Part shown: positions 33,170 to 44,718 of the stretch, piece by piece
Position numbering within the stretch: position 1 is the stretch's first letter
Layout of the letters: every line of letters starts with the position of its first letter
Assembly: GCA_019915135.1 (NCBI GenBank)
Contig: JAHLMK010000017.1
Coordinates: forward strand, 806,001 to 870,000
DNA: 64,000 nt
Reading direction: 5' to 3'
From: Strobilurus pachycystidiatus
Lineage: Eukaryota; Basidiomycota; Agaricomycetes; Agaricales; Physalacriaceae
The notes under the pieces: generated by a model
What the model saw: the letters and a program-made list of their open reading frames with translations, nothing else
The model's database searches: none
Told to the model about the DNA's origin: nothing
Position numbers and translations under genes: made by a program

Positions 33170-33893
33170 TACAGTTTCCCGAGGACAAGCAGATACGGAA
33201 ATATGGCCACACGGCCGCCTCATGGGTGCGTTCATCAGTGTTCCACAATGCAACGATATATAACCTACTGCTGTAGCGTCCGCCCGTCTCAGTACATCTC
33301 AGAGATGAACCAGGTCAACGGATTCTCTTCCCCGCCCCGCGCATATTTCCCCAGCCGCTCGAGAGGCGACCAATCGTACACCATTCACGTTGTCTGAAAT
33401 GCTCGAAATTCTTTTTAATGCATTGCTGTACCTTTTCACTTTCTCCCTCACCAACAATCTAATTCCCTCTTTGCGCAACTTTCGTCATGCATACCCCATT
33501 TATGATTTGATTGTGTTACTGTAGTTTGTCTCTTCCATTTGTTTGTTGACCCATACAAATCAAACATGTTCGCATCCATGTAAATTAACAGTTTGAATGT
33601 CTATCCGATATCTGAGCAACACGTAGCCAATAAGTAACAGATCGAGAAATAGTAGTATATATGGTAGAGTAGTTGAAGGCTGAAGCAAACCAGAAACGCG
33701 AGACGTAGATAGATCGTACTTCGGAGGCGTATGAAATGAATGCATAAGACCTGCTTGGATCGAGAAGGACCAGTGCCACATCGACATAGTATAGCGCCAC
33801 AGCCATGGTCGTCTCAATCTGAGTGGTAGAAGGTGCCAAGGGAGGAGGACGAAGCGCTTTGGTCGTCAAACCAATGGAAATGGCGGAACAGCT
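33170..33893. other. Intergenic, nothing recognised
   Basis: 724 AT-richer bases between convergent small membrane-protein genes. No gene seen. Confidence 0.45.
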
Positions 33894-34229
33894 TTACACC
33901 ATCTCCTTATGATGGGGTGAAGGGTGGTGTCCTCCTGGCTCTGGGTGATCCTTCCATTCGCATTCGCTCGACTCTGACTCGCGAGTGACTTCCATGACAA
34001 TAGTCGGTTGGGGAAGTACGTCTGCTTCCTTCAATTGGCGTCGCCTGACGACGTATAACACTGCCAAGGCAACTCCCGTGACAACCACGAGGACACCCAC
34101 TGCGAAAAAGGGACGCCGGTCAGATGCAGAAAGTGGCGCAGCAGCGTGATCGATTGGACCTACGTATCAGAACGATGAGAAAGAGGACGTTCTCTGCGAT
34201 ATTGTTTGGCTCTGAGCGAGGAATGAACA
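33894..34229 (-). CDS. Putative small single-pass membrane protein, 5' exon unresolved
   Basis: The 3' exon reads PIDHAAAPLSASDRRPFF, then a clear transmembrane helix VGVLVVVTGVALAVLYVV, a basic stop-transfer RRRQ and an acidic/His-rich tail ending HHPSPHHKEMV. The frame has no ATG and opens after a consensus 3' splice site (ACGTAG) near 34.16 kb, so an upstream exon must exist. A TATATATAC box at 34282-34291 and an ATG at 34229 are plausible, but I could not find a frame-consistent junction. Function unknown. Confidence 0.35.
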
Positions 34230-35221
34230 TGTTGTAGACGGGTTCTTGTTGGATGGATGGTGCAATAGGAGAGAAAAGATCGTATATATACTAGTCCAGG
34301 TTGTGGCTGTTTTAAAGATCCACTGCGACGAGAGAGCGGAGCCTTCTGAGAGACGCGCAGCTTCGCAGCATTGGAGAATAACAGCTAGTCTCAGACACCT
34401 GTCAGTTTCAAAAACTCCGCTCATAAGAAAGCTGTTGAATCGGTATAAAGCGACAGAGTTTGTAGTCGTGGACGAGTATCGTCGCTGCCGCTGCTATCGT
34501 GTCATCATCATATAGGTGACATTCGAGCTCTTCTTCCTTGATGAGCGAGCACGGGCAATTCGTTCATGAACGCGGCGGATTAGGGCTATTCTCGGACTTG
34601 CTGTTAAGTGCAGCGTGGAGGCAGTGTCGTGACGGTACCTTGCGTCAAAGAACCCCATTGCTGGTCTCAAAGACTCGACAGGACTCGACTCGTCTGAGCA
34701 CGGATGATCCGCGATGACTACTGCAGCACAGAGTGCCGAGAAGATAGTCCAGCCAGGTCCCAGGGCATCCGAGAGCGTGGCGCTGTTCCATCGGTCTCTT
34801 GCTTAGACACAGGTAGCTATAAGTCTTCGCGCGTTCAGTCAATGGAATCGACATCTAAGCGCTGTATGGCACTTGAGCCTTGGAGTGATGATCAGTGGCG
34901 CCCGTATACGCACGTAAACGAACATCACTGGGGTACTAGACACGGAAGAGGACTCCACGAAACCTGGAGCTTGAGCTATATCGCGGGAAGCAGATCTGTG
35001 GTATTCGTAGCGAGGCCAGCAGTGGAACAGACCATATTAGGATATCAGTACATTGTATGGCAGGTATGACTAGTGTACATCAGCAAGATATGGAAACAAA
35101 GAAATCGGCATCTAATACAACGTCTACCGTTTACGAGGATCTCGAGTTTGCTGCGCCTGATCCGCGAGCATAATTGCGCCTAGCTGAGAGGCGAAACCCT
35201 TCTGTTAACGTTGTTTCTATG
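34230..35221. other. Intergenic, nothing recognised
   Basis: About 990 bases. Open frames on both strands lack family features and splice logic. It may hold the promoter of the small membrane-protein gene. Confidence 0.45.
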
Positions 35222-36211
35222 TCAGTAAGGATAATTCAAGAAAACAAAAACACGAACATCAGAATGATATAGACTTTTCAAAGGGCCAGTCCCCCAGGTC
35301 CACTCTTGCTCCTTCGCAATCTGGTCTGCTTTGGACTGAGAGGCTTGCAGGTATTGCGCCACGCGAGCCTGAGCAGGCAAAGGTAGAGCCTCAAGCTCCT
35401 TCGGGTTCTGCGGGAACCGAATGCTCATGATAGGCCGTGAACCCGAGTTGCCCTCGAGTTTTTTCCTCTGTTCGTACAGATGTTTAGCGCGTTCCGTGTA
35501 CGCTGCGCGCTCTGAGCTGATGTCATCCTCCCATTTGCGTATAAAAGCGTCGTTGGCGGCTTCAAACTTTGCATCGTATGTTTCCTGTCTTGTTTGATTA
35601 GAGAACTATCCAAATAAAATGCCGCGATAGATACAAACAGATAGTTTATCTTCAAAAGCTTGGATTGTTTGGAGGTCTTCCTGGTCGGGATTAATGCCAG
35701 CTTCGGCCATGCAGCTTTCCACCGTTGTATAGCGATAATTGGTTTCGTCGTCGTATTCCCTGACGTGAGAATCGACGATTCTTTCCAAGTTCTTTTCGTG
35801 CTCCTTCTCCAGCGCAGCCAGTCGTTTGTCAATTTCTGGTACGTCCATCGTCAACGCCAAGTCGGCCTCCATGTCCTCAATCCTGCAAGCGCGTCATCTA
35901 ACATCTATCCCTGTGAGAAGAAGACAAGAGCGTACGATGGGATTGGCATTCCTGCGTTCTCCAGAAAGTCTAGTACGGCTTGATCTGGAATCTTTGGGCG
36001 AGGTGTTTCCATCTTTTTCTTCAGCACATCCGCCGCTCTCTCTAGCCGAAGCAACAATGCGTCGCGTTGGGACTATGCTGGGCATCAGGAATGAATGGGA
36101 AAATCGCGTTTATGGAAATGACACAAGCCTCACCGACATGGCCTGGCCCTCTGCCGCGGACTCAGATTGCATGATGGCAAGAGACAAGCCGTGTTCAGAA
36201 TCACATGACAT
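35222..36211 (-). CDS. Coiled-coil protein of unknown function
   Basis: Start MSCDSEHGLSLAIMQSESAAEG, then an intron, then helical heptad-rich sequence: LLRLERAADVLKKKM, VPEIDKRLAALEKEHEKNLERIV, EAANDAFIRKWEDDISSERAAY, RAKHLYEQRKKLEG. The final part is PKELEALPLPAQARVAQYLQ followed by EWTWGTGPLKSLY. Three or four introns of about 50-65 nt keep frame. Highly charged and helical with no membrane segment or signal peptide. Size (~260 residues) and composition suit a scaffold or kinetochore-type structural protein, but I see no diagnostic motif. Confidence 0.6.
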
Positions 36212-36332
36212 AAGTGGCGTCCGATAATATGTAATTAAGGGCCATTCTCGTTTCGCCTCTCCATTATTCTAAAACCGATTTCGGTACAGGAACATATGCG
36301 AAGCTGATGGTACACTAGAGTAAGTAACAATG

Positions 36333-37830
36333 CTAACAATCCGAGCCAGATTCATCCATGTTGCCATTGACATGCGTCTTGCCATTCTTCACCGGAGGCT
36401 GGTAGGCCTTTAGCGTATCCAGCACATGTGGAATCACGTCGTTGTGGACGTTTTTGCCCCACAGAATATCCAAATGCTCATAGCCTTTCAACCGCCTGAC
36501 AACAGCGTGCTTGGGCAGCTGATCCACCATGACATCGATGTCCACTAGGCTGTCCACGTCCCCGTACATCAGGACGATGGGCGTCACGATGTTCTTGGTC
36601 GGGAACCGAGCCGGCTTGTAGGTACGCACGGAGGTCTTCGCTACAGGAGACATGCTCGCAGTATCATCGTCGTACATCAAGAAAGACCGATTGCGCATGA
36701 TCTGGAACCAGTGCACTACGGCCTTTGTCGACGCAAACGAGTAGAGGTGGGCGTAGGCACAAATCTTCTGGTATGGAGTGATGTTGTGGCTACGCCAGTT
36801 GAAGAGGATGACGAGCGCAGTGTCGATAACAGTTGCGAAGATGGGTGGGTACAAGATAGACTGCCACATGATAGCGGACGAGAAGATGGATTTCCGTCCA
36901 AAGAAGAGGAAGATGAGAGTGGGATTGGCCTTCATAAGGGCATCGACAATGGGTTGTGAAAGACCGGTGGGACTGACTGCAGGGGCGAGGGCGATGAAGA
37001 CATTAACCCGCTCGTTAAGTTGCGGGTGGATACTGAGGGCGGCGAAGGCTTGGGCAGTCCCTTGGCTGAAACCTATGTAGCTGAGCTTGTCGGCCTTCGT
37101 GGTGTCGAGAATGTATTGTATAGAATCGGGTATATCATGCCAAGCAAAGTTGTCAATGCTAAGACGAATCAGATATACATGCTTCACACAAGATAAGACA
37201 AGTACCGACCTGAAGTCCCAGAATTTCGTCGTATTAGAGCTGTGGTGAATAGATTTTTTGGAGTATTTGTTGCCGCTAAAAGCAGTTGAGATAACGGCGC
37301 ATCACGTCACGATACACGCACCGGTTGTTCCCCAACCAGACATCGAATCCGGCTTCGACAAGTCTGAAGGGAAGGCAACGTTCCGCGTCGGTGAGACATA
37401 TCCAGACCTCACTGTTCATCAGGAGTCCGTGATGCATGTAGACGACGGGTTTGCCCGTGCTTGTACCAGGATTGGACTTCTGGTGTCCAGCTTTCGCAGG
37501 CAACCTGTGGAGGCCCAGAAGGTATCCGTCCTTCGTCAACACGACGTGCTCTTCGGGCGTATACCCATATATCTCGCACAGCTCCTGGAAGTCCATGGCC
37601 CGCAATACGCGCTCGGAAGCGGTCCGTTCTGGCGAGTGCTTCTTCGGCTGGCGGACAATGTATTTGTTGAAGAGGTAACGCGAGCGGAGGTAGAACCAGT
37701 TTATCACTGGCTTGGGAAGGCAAAGAATGACGAGGCTCAGCAGGCCTTCGAAGACAAGGAAGAGGAAGCTGAGGACGAGAAGAGTGTACTCGCGAATCGA
37801 CAGGCGGCCGATGAACGGAAAGTGTGCCAT
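36333..37830 (-). CDS. Steryl-ester-hydrolase-like alpha/beta hydrolase (TGL1/YEH family)
   Basis: Hydrolyses steryl esters or acylglycerols at lipid droplets or membranes (family knowledge). The N-terminus has a membrane segment (TLLVLSFLFLVFEGLL) and the acid-lipase N-domain motif YGYTPEEHVVLTKDGYLLGLHR. The nucleophile elbow is GFSQGTAQ, the likely Asp is in YGDVDSLVD and the likely His in GYEHLDILWG. YMHHGLLMNSEVW supplies the oxyanion H-G. Two introns keep frame: after WLGNNR (37.3 kb) and after FWDFS (37.2 kb). The C-tail KAYQPPVKNGKTHVNG is hydrophilic. I took the ATG at 37830 (MAHFPFIGRL). About 455 residues, normal for the family. Confidence 0.85.
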
Positions 37831-38507
37831 GTCTGTCAATGGCGCACGCTAGACAAAGGAAAAGAGATGGTGGTGGTAACAAGGAAAAGGCAGAATCATG
37901 ACCTCACCATACTGCAATCACATGCAAGAATTTAAGGGTTGATCTCCGTCGTCCGATCACAGCCACGGACTGTCTCCTGACCAGCACTCTCCAAAACGCG
38001 CTCCAAGGCCTCGCGCTGTGCAAACACTGGGCCTTGCTCAGTTGAAAATCTCCGGCTCGGAAGCCCAGTAAACCGACGACATCATCCCAACAACACCCGC
38101 TTATCTCTACAACTATATATTCGAGTCTCGACTAAATTGCTCCGCCACGTCGGATCCAGCCACTAACAATACAAGAACTTGTCCGATTCGGTCAAATCAG
38201 AAGCTAGTATCTGAAAATCAGGCAATGTCCTTTGTCTGGAAGGGTCCGATGGCTTTGCAGGACGAATATACAGGCTCGGGTTTATCGCTTAGACTTGACA
38301 CACCCGTATCACCTTTTGTGAGCCTGGTGTAACTGGAAAGGACTGCACGCCATACGGAAAGCAGATTCGCAATACAAAAATCATGAAATAAGTAGCAAAA
38401 TCTCTAACAACTCGAAGTTTAAGGAGACTGTATCGCAACACAAAAAAATGTGGCGCACAAAGTAAAACCTAGGATTAAGAAAATATACAGAAAGAGAAGA
38501 GTCCTAT
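37831..38507. other. Intergenic, nothing recognised
   Basis: About 680 bases between the lipase promoter and the original end of the laccase gene. No gene or repeat seen. Confidence 0.45.
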
Positions 38508-38600
38508 TTACTGGAGCTCATGCGGAAGAGCGTTATAAATCGGGCAGAGGTCCAGGTATTCTTGCTTGATGATCAAGGACTGAGGACCAGTGCGTTCTTC
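38508..38600 (-). other. Untranslated relic of the laccase C-terminal tail
   Basis: Directly after the in-frame TAA the same frame stays open for 30 codons (TGPQSLIIKQ, then EYLDLCPIYNALPHELQ) to a second TAA at 38508-38510. Basidiomycete laccases end with such a D-L-C-P-x-Y segment, so this is the former tail. Confidence 0.7.
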
Positions 38601-41100
38601 TTAAGGAGCTTCAGCGAACACGACGGCAAGTCCTGCCTCCAAATGCCAATCTGCGCGTAATGTTCAGTATATCGACTGTAATGTGAGGACGACGAAGCAC
38701 GCACCGATGTGACCTTATGTAGTGTTGATTCAGCATCATCAGTTATAAGATATAAAAGTAACCAAGATACGAACAGTGGAGGAACCCTTTGTGGCGGTCA
38801 GTATCGACTATATAACATGTAGAGGTCGTATAACACGTACAAGGGCCAGGATTGTCTGCACGGAATCGAAGGATGACGGTTGAACCTCCAATGCCTACGA
38901 CATCTACGTACCATTCCAACCAGTTGTTAGTACGGCAACAGGAGAATGACCCAAGTACTTACCGCGCTGGGGTGGATTGATGTAGTTTGGCGGTCCAGTC
39001 ATACCCTGGACAATGGAAAAGACATGGCCGTGGAGATGGAACGGGCTGCAGAGTCGTCAGTGAGACGACATGTGCAAAACTGTAATCGCTTATTACTGTG
39101 TGTGCCCTTTGTGATTGGATGTCAGCCAGGAAGTAAACGAGGACAGAGAGTACGAAAGCGAATCACCTCCGGCAGACCCGTGAATCACGAGCTCGACTAC
39201 CTCATTGAACTGGAGGACAAATGTGTTCTCGTTAGGCCCGAAAGACCCCATCCCGGTGACGTTGTTAGCCAGAATGTTCAGAAGAGTCGGCAGGTCGGGC
39301 GGGATATATTGAAGGTCGTTGATTGTCCACTACAAGTTCACAGACTGTAAGGCAGTGCAGTGCGGTGATGTTTATTGACTAGACGCACCATGCGGTCACC
39401 AGTCGTCGCATTGACACCTTCTTGAAATTTCAAGTCGATGACATGATCAGCTGGCGCGCTACCGCCTGGTGCCTGCGGATTGACCAAAGGAACGAGGAGG
39501 TGTTCCTGCAGCTCCGTGCCTTTAGAGAACTTAGCACGGGCCGTAGGCTCAGCGTCAGGTGCTCCCTGGTAATGAAGAACCGCGAAGACATTGTCACCAT
39601 CCACTATCGACGGTCAGAGAGGTAAAACGAGAAGAAATGCAAATGGTTACAATTCTTGTTGTCCGATGAGTGATGTTCGCTCATAGGTGCACTGATCCAG
39701 TAGTTGTCGACCTTCTGATTCGCGTTCAGCACGAACGAGTATCTCTGAGCGGCGTAAATCGTGAAAGAGTCGACAGTCAAAGGCTGGTGACTGATCCCGT
39801 CAACCTAATTTCGACGTCAGATGCAGATAATGAGGGACATGAGGCGAGAAACTGACTTCGATGATCGTCAAGGTGTGACTGGCGATAGCGAGTTGAAACT
39901 GCCCGTAACCGGACATGTTGATGCAGCGGAAGCGGTAGCGCTTTCCGGCAACAACATTGATACGAGACCAGTCGACCTTTGGACCACCCTTCCTAGGGGT
40001 AAGAAAAGAAAGACGACCGGCGCAAAATGTAACTTACGACGTAGCGGCCTTTGCCATTGATGAGACCGCTGTCCCCAATCTGTAGGTGGTTAGAAGGCCG
40101 TCAAAGGGAAGCCTATCATAATGTCTCACGGGCTCGTGGAACGGATTCTGCTCCAAATACTTGTCGGCAATGCCGATCGAGGGCTAAGAATGAGGGCTTG
40201 GGCACGGAGACAATGCTACTAGGGGGATGAAGACTCACCAGATGGTACCAGTCGGCCAAGGTGATGATAGTCGATTCATCATCCACGTCGTAAAGCCCGA
40301 GATGCGGGTCCTGGGGATCTAGGAAGAAGATGCTCAGTCTCGATACATCACACGGGACTCGAAAGAGTTTCACCATAGATGACAAGGGGACTAGAGGAGC
40401 GGGAATTTGTCAGAAAGTTATCGCTGTGCAGAGACAATACAGTACTTACCCACGGAGTCCATCCACATATTGCGAGGATAGATGACTGTGATACCAGAAC
40501 GTACCACTTTGGCCGTTCAATGGAACTAGGCGACATGTCAGGTGTGACCGACGATGAGCGGACAGAGTCTCTCACTGTCGTAGGTATACGAATGTCCGGG
40601 AGCTACTGGACATTGATTGACAAAGGCCGCTGAGGATTCCTCGTTAGTGATAGTCCCAGATATTCGAGTCGCCCGAATTCAAACTTACGCCCATCCTCCG
40701 TGGCAGTCCTCATCTGGAACTGTTGGCGAAGTAAGCCCAAGCTAAACCTCAAGAGCTCGAGGAATGTAAGCACTTACCAAGCCGTGCCAGTGAATGGTAA
40801 GACTGCGACTGTGGTGGCGGCGAGGCGCCAGTCAGCTCGACGAAAGATGAACGTCTCGCTGTCTTACCGCATGGTAGGGTCGGTCAAGACGTTATTCGTG
40901 GTGATGTGCAGAACATCGTCCTTGTTCGCATGGATGAAGGTGCCCGGAAAGCCACCATTGACGATGACTCCGGCCCTTGCAAAGCCATCGGGGGCGACGA
41001 TGTCGTTCGCAATGTCCAGATTGAAGTGGACGTCGGCGGCACGAGCAACAGAGGCAAGACGAGTAGCGAGAAGAACGAATGAAGCGGCGAGAACGAACAT
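38601..41100 (-). CDS. Laccase (multicopper oxidase), C-terminal tail cut by a stop
   Basis: Secreted phenol oxidase. Signal peptide ([21 protein letters not shown]), then [19 protein letters not shown]. All four copper motifs are encoded: [26 protein letters not shown] and HCHIDWH. Also [31 protein letters not shown] and [15 protein letters not shown]. The gene is unusually fragmented. Near the end, GPW-FLH-CHI-DWH is spread over micro-exons of 12 nt (38775-38786) and 9 nt (38705-38713). After AVVFAEAP an in-frame TAA (38601-38603) stops translation 30 codons before the ancestral end. The HPF His forms only if the 51-nt intron 39046-39096 is used. Possibly still active, possibly an early pseudogene. 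The TATA box is intact. Confidence 0.82.
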
Positions 41101-42345
41101 CTTGCGAATAAGCTCAAGTTGTGCGATGAGGACCGTCTAAAAAAAACTGGGCTCTTTTATAGGTGTTCAGGCCAACTGGTTTCGTGGTATGAGACGGCTG
41201 CTGCCTAAGTCAGAACACCAGGACCAGACCACAGTGGGAGTAATCAGTCATCTCAAGACGAGCTAACCGGCACAGAATATCAGAAACACAGGAATTCAGA
41301 GTCAGAGACTGAAGTTCTTACGAGATATGTGAGTAATGATCTTGGAACTAAATCTAATAAGTCAATAAAAGACACCTCACGGGGCAAGTCGATGTCAGCT
41401 TTGTCAAGGCAGAGCACCATCTTGACGTTCGAGATGTAGCGCAGCGTGCTACCACAATGACAACCTAGCTCGACTCGGTCTTGCCCCTAGACAGAACCTG
41501 AGCGGTGGTAGCAAAAGGCATGATTGTTCCCGTGTATCGTGCTTGTGGCGCAGGTGCATCTCACCGTCGGCGAACTCGTGAGACTCCCTTACTCCGTTTG
41601 GTTCTGAGCGAATACCGCTTCACTGAGAATTCGGAGGGTCAGATCTTGGCCTCATGATCTATCGAAAAGACGTACAAGCTCTGATAATAACAAGGAGCGG
41701 CGACCAGTGGCCATCTCTGTCAAGGCCAGCCTGAAAAGATATTAATCATCATCCACCGTGGGACAGTGAGGACAAGTAGTACCGGTGGAAAGCAGATAGA
41801 GTGCTATAGAGTGACTTATGCGTCATAGCATGCCGCTACGATACTACAAGGACCTACAGTGGTCAACACTACCATAAGCCTGGTCGAACCTCTTCCTTGG
41901 ATCCATTGTGAAGGACCTGACGGGCGTACCGAGTCCTAGGGACTGGTATCAAGGCCATGAAGACGGGAACCGATTCTTACCGCCACTTCGCTGACTTCGT
42001 GAGAACGCCAAGAAATAAAGGCACATTGAATCGAACAGAATTAAGCTGTCCTCGGGGACCTTGCACAGTGGCGGCCTGGGTGTCAGTACATACTTACATG
42101 CCACAGCATCGCGGGTATCTCATTGGAGGTAATGGACCTGTTCGTAAGATATCCTGATGCCAAGTGTTGCCGTCAATCATCGAATGAATGCCCAAGTCTT
42201 GGCGCCCGATGCGCTGGACATGCACCAAACAACCGGGCCAGAAACAAAAGAACGGATGAATTGGGTGCCAGAACATGCCAATATGGAGAGTACACTATGA
42301 TGAATTCAATACGCAGCCAAATATGTTGGAAAGGGAATGAACCAT
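41101..42345. other. Laccase promoter and intergenic region
   Basis: About 1.24 kb between the laccase ATG and the BTB-gene stop. Apart from the TATA box I see no gene or repeat. Confidence 0.45.
41154..41161 (-). promoter_or_regulatory. TATA box of the laccase gene
   Basis: TATAAAAG on the minus strand, 54-61 bases upstream of the laccase ATG. Confidence 0.5.
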
Positions 42346-44536
42346 TCAAGCTAAGACCCAGTCGCCGAAATCCTTCCACACCCTTTCTCTCGTCTTCGTC
42401 CAGATATCCTTCCTCCTGTCGACACATGCCTCGCAGTAGCCCTTCTCCTTCCAATCCAGCTCCATGAGCGCCTTGAGCCCACAGACCTGGTCCTGCTCGT
42501 ACTCGGCTACAATCCCAGACTCCCGCACGATTTTCATGTGCTCGTAAGGACTCTTACCCTTACATGACGGAGCAGCACACTCCGGCTCCATTGGCTCCAT
42601 AGCCTGCTCATGCCAAGCGCTGCGCATCTTGTCCCGCACACCGAACAAGGAAGACATCACGTCCTGCTCGTCGACCGATAGCTTGAAGATGTTGGACACG
42701 TCGAGCCACGTAATCTCATCTCTGAGCACCTCGTAGAGCGCCCGTTTACGAACAGCGGGAATGTTGCATTTCGCGGACATGATAGCCACGCCCATTGCCT
42801 CAGGAATGCGGATCGGGGTGAGGTTGTCAAGTGAATCCGGCCATTTGGCCTTCAAGATCTCGAGAGCCCAGTCATAGAAATTCTTGAACCCAAGTGAATG
42901 GGACACTTCGAGGACGGCAGTGATGATTTTCAAGTCAGGCGGGGAGTGAACATAGGTGCTAAGAAACGTGATGAGCACATACGTGCGATGAAGAGATGAA
43001 AAATCATTACATTGCATCGTCCATGGCATCCAACAGCACAGCAAAGTTCTCCGCCGTCACGTTGGGCATGTCTACCTCATACAGCGGCAGAGGCTGGCCA
43101 GCTTGATCTACTCCCTCTTCATCATCGCAGCGCCCATGTAACTCGTCCTTGAAATACGAGCTATGCTTCACCAGAAAGCTGCGGTGCAGTCTGAACATAA
43201 TTTCTGAATCCTTGATAGCAATAACGACGTTCCCATCGAGCGCCCAGTGCCGTTCACTTTTCTGTCTCGATCTCCTCTTCTTTGCCTTCTTCTTGGGCCC
43301 TTGCGAGACGCCCGGACTTTCGAAATCCTTGCGCTTCTTTGAGCCCGAGGAAGATGCTTTCGGATTCTGGGAGTTGTGAAGGGATTGAGTTGGTTTGAGA
43401 CGAGGACTCGGAGAGCCTTCTGGCGACGAGTCTTCAATGGTGATGACTTCCATATTTGCGATGGATTGAGAAGGGCGGGATTCATTCTTGGGACGCCGTG
43501 AAGGAGTCGGTCTGGGGCGTGAAGGAGTAGGTTTAGGGGAGGGTGCCTGCAAGATTGGTCAATATGCGAAAGGTGGAATGCAAGTGATATGGACCTCATG
43601 TTTGGTGTGCATCCTATGCTGAGACAACAAGCCAGGTGAGGGTAGCCCGTCATCATCATCATCGTTCTCGTCGTACTGTGTCGGTTTGGCCAATTCCAAG
43701 TCCTCTTCACTCAACTCGTATGGCGTAAGCGCTTTCTCAAAGCGTATAGGGAACGCGGCAGCTTGCGACTGACTCGGCGTTGGCGCTGAAGGATCAGCGC
43801 GGTCCAAGTCAGGTGACGCGTCGGGAGGATGGGAAGTGAGAGGAGTGAGAGAAGCACGGCGGTCTGGAGGAGGATGCAGAGGTGGAGACAGAGAGAGCGG
43901 AGGAGGACGCTGCCGACGCGGAGTGCCTGCCGCTGCCTGAGACGTAGATGCTGTCTGCGACGCGGAGAGGCTAACTGGAGGGCGCGTCTTCTGGACGTCT
44001 TGGGATGCACTAGGAAGCGTGTCTTGCGAAGGAACGCGTCCATCTGGTGTATTTCCTTTGCTCAGAGGCTTTTCTGTGTTCTGAACTTTGCCTGGGAAGC
44101 CACAAGTTATATGCTGCGACTCGGCAGCTGGGGAAGACGGTGGCTCACTGCGCAGTATTGGCGACGCCAATTTGAGTGGTGATTCTAGATTTGGGGGCAG
44201 TCTAAGACCTATACATATATGTGCATTAGAAACGTGATTATATGCGTCGAATAACGGGCAAAGTCAACCTGAGGGATTGGGCGTCACTGGCCTGGCCGAC
44301 GCGGGGGAGCCCATGCTGGAATCCTTGGGTGAGCCTCCATCGCTGACCGTATCAGCCAGCGTTGATGTCGACGCCGACGCCGGGAGCATCATTGTTGAGT
44401 CTGCCATCATTGATTGGAGATGACGGGGAACGGTAGGAGAGACGCGACTGGCATGTTTGGCAACAGTGTCTTCCTGTGAAACAAATGCACAGCCACCTGG
44501 TCCTTCCAACTGCTCATTTGCTCCCGACTTCAACAT
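42346..44536 (-). CDS. BTB/POZ-domain protein
   Basis: The N-terminal half (44.5-43.3 kb) is disordered, Ser/Pro/Thr-rich, with an acidic run DENDDDDDG and basic patches (KKRKDF, KKKAKKRRSRQK). A BTB domain follows: DGNVVIAIKDSEIMFRLHRSFLVKHSSYFKDEL, the typical start for protein-protein interaction. After an intron at about 43.0 kb a helical C-terminal part contains LEVSHSLGFKNFYDWAL, KCNIPAVRKRALYEVL and a Cys-rich segment CAAPSCKGKS...GYCEACVDRR that might bind metal. Four exons, all in frame; start MLKSGANEQL. BTB proteins with this layout are expanded in Agaricomycetes. Partners unknown. Divergent from the pseudogene at 44719. Confidence 0.8.
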
Positions 44537-44718
44537 GGTCTAGTCATGGTCTACAATGCTCTCATAATATTTTATGAAAGTTGCATCTCCCAGCCGCGAT
44601 GTTTCTTTCTGAACGTCTAGAACTCAATGGGTCACGTCATCTTTTGCGCCACAAACATTGATTCAGTCGGTGGATGCCGCTTCTCAGCTCTTCGCTGTCT
44701 ATCATTAGCACATCCACA

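Noticed and set aside
34704..35069. 121-codon open frame on the plus strand
   Set aside because: No recognisable domain and no supporting introns or promoter; consistent with chance.
39041..39166. Loss of the His in the laccase HPFHLHG motif by a frameshift
   Set aside because: An alternative consensus donor at 39096 joins CA to C at 39045 and restores His and frame, so a lesion is not required.
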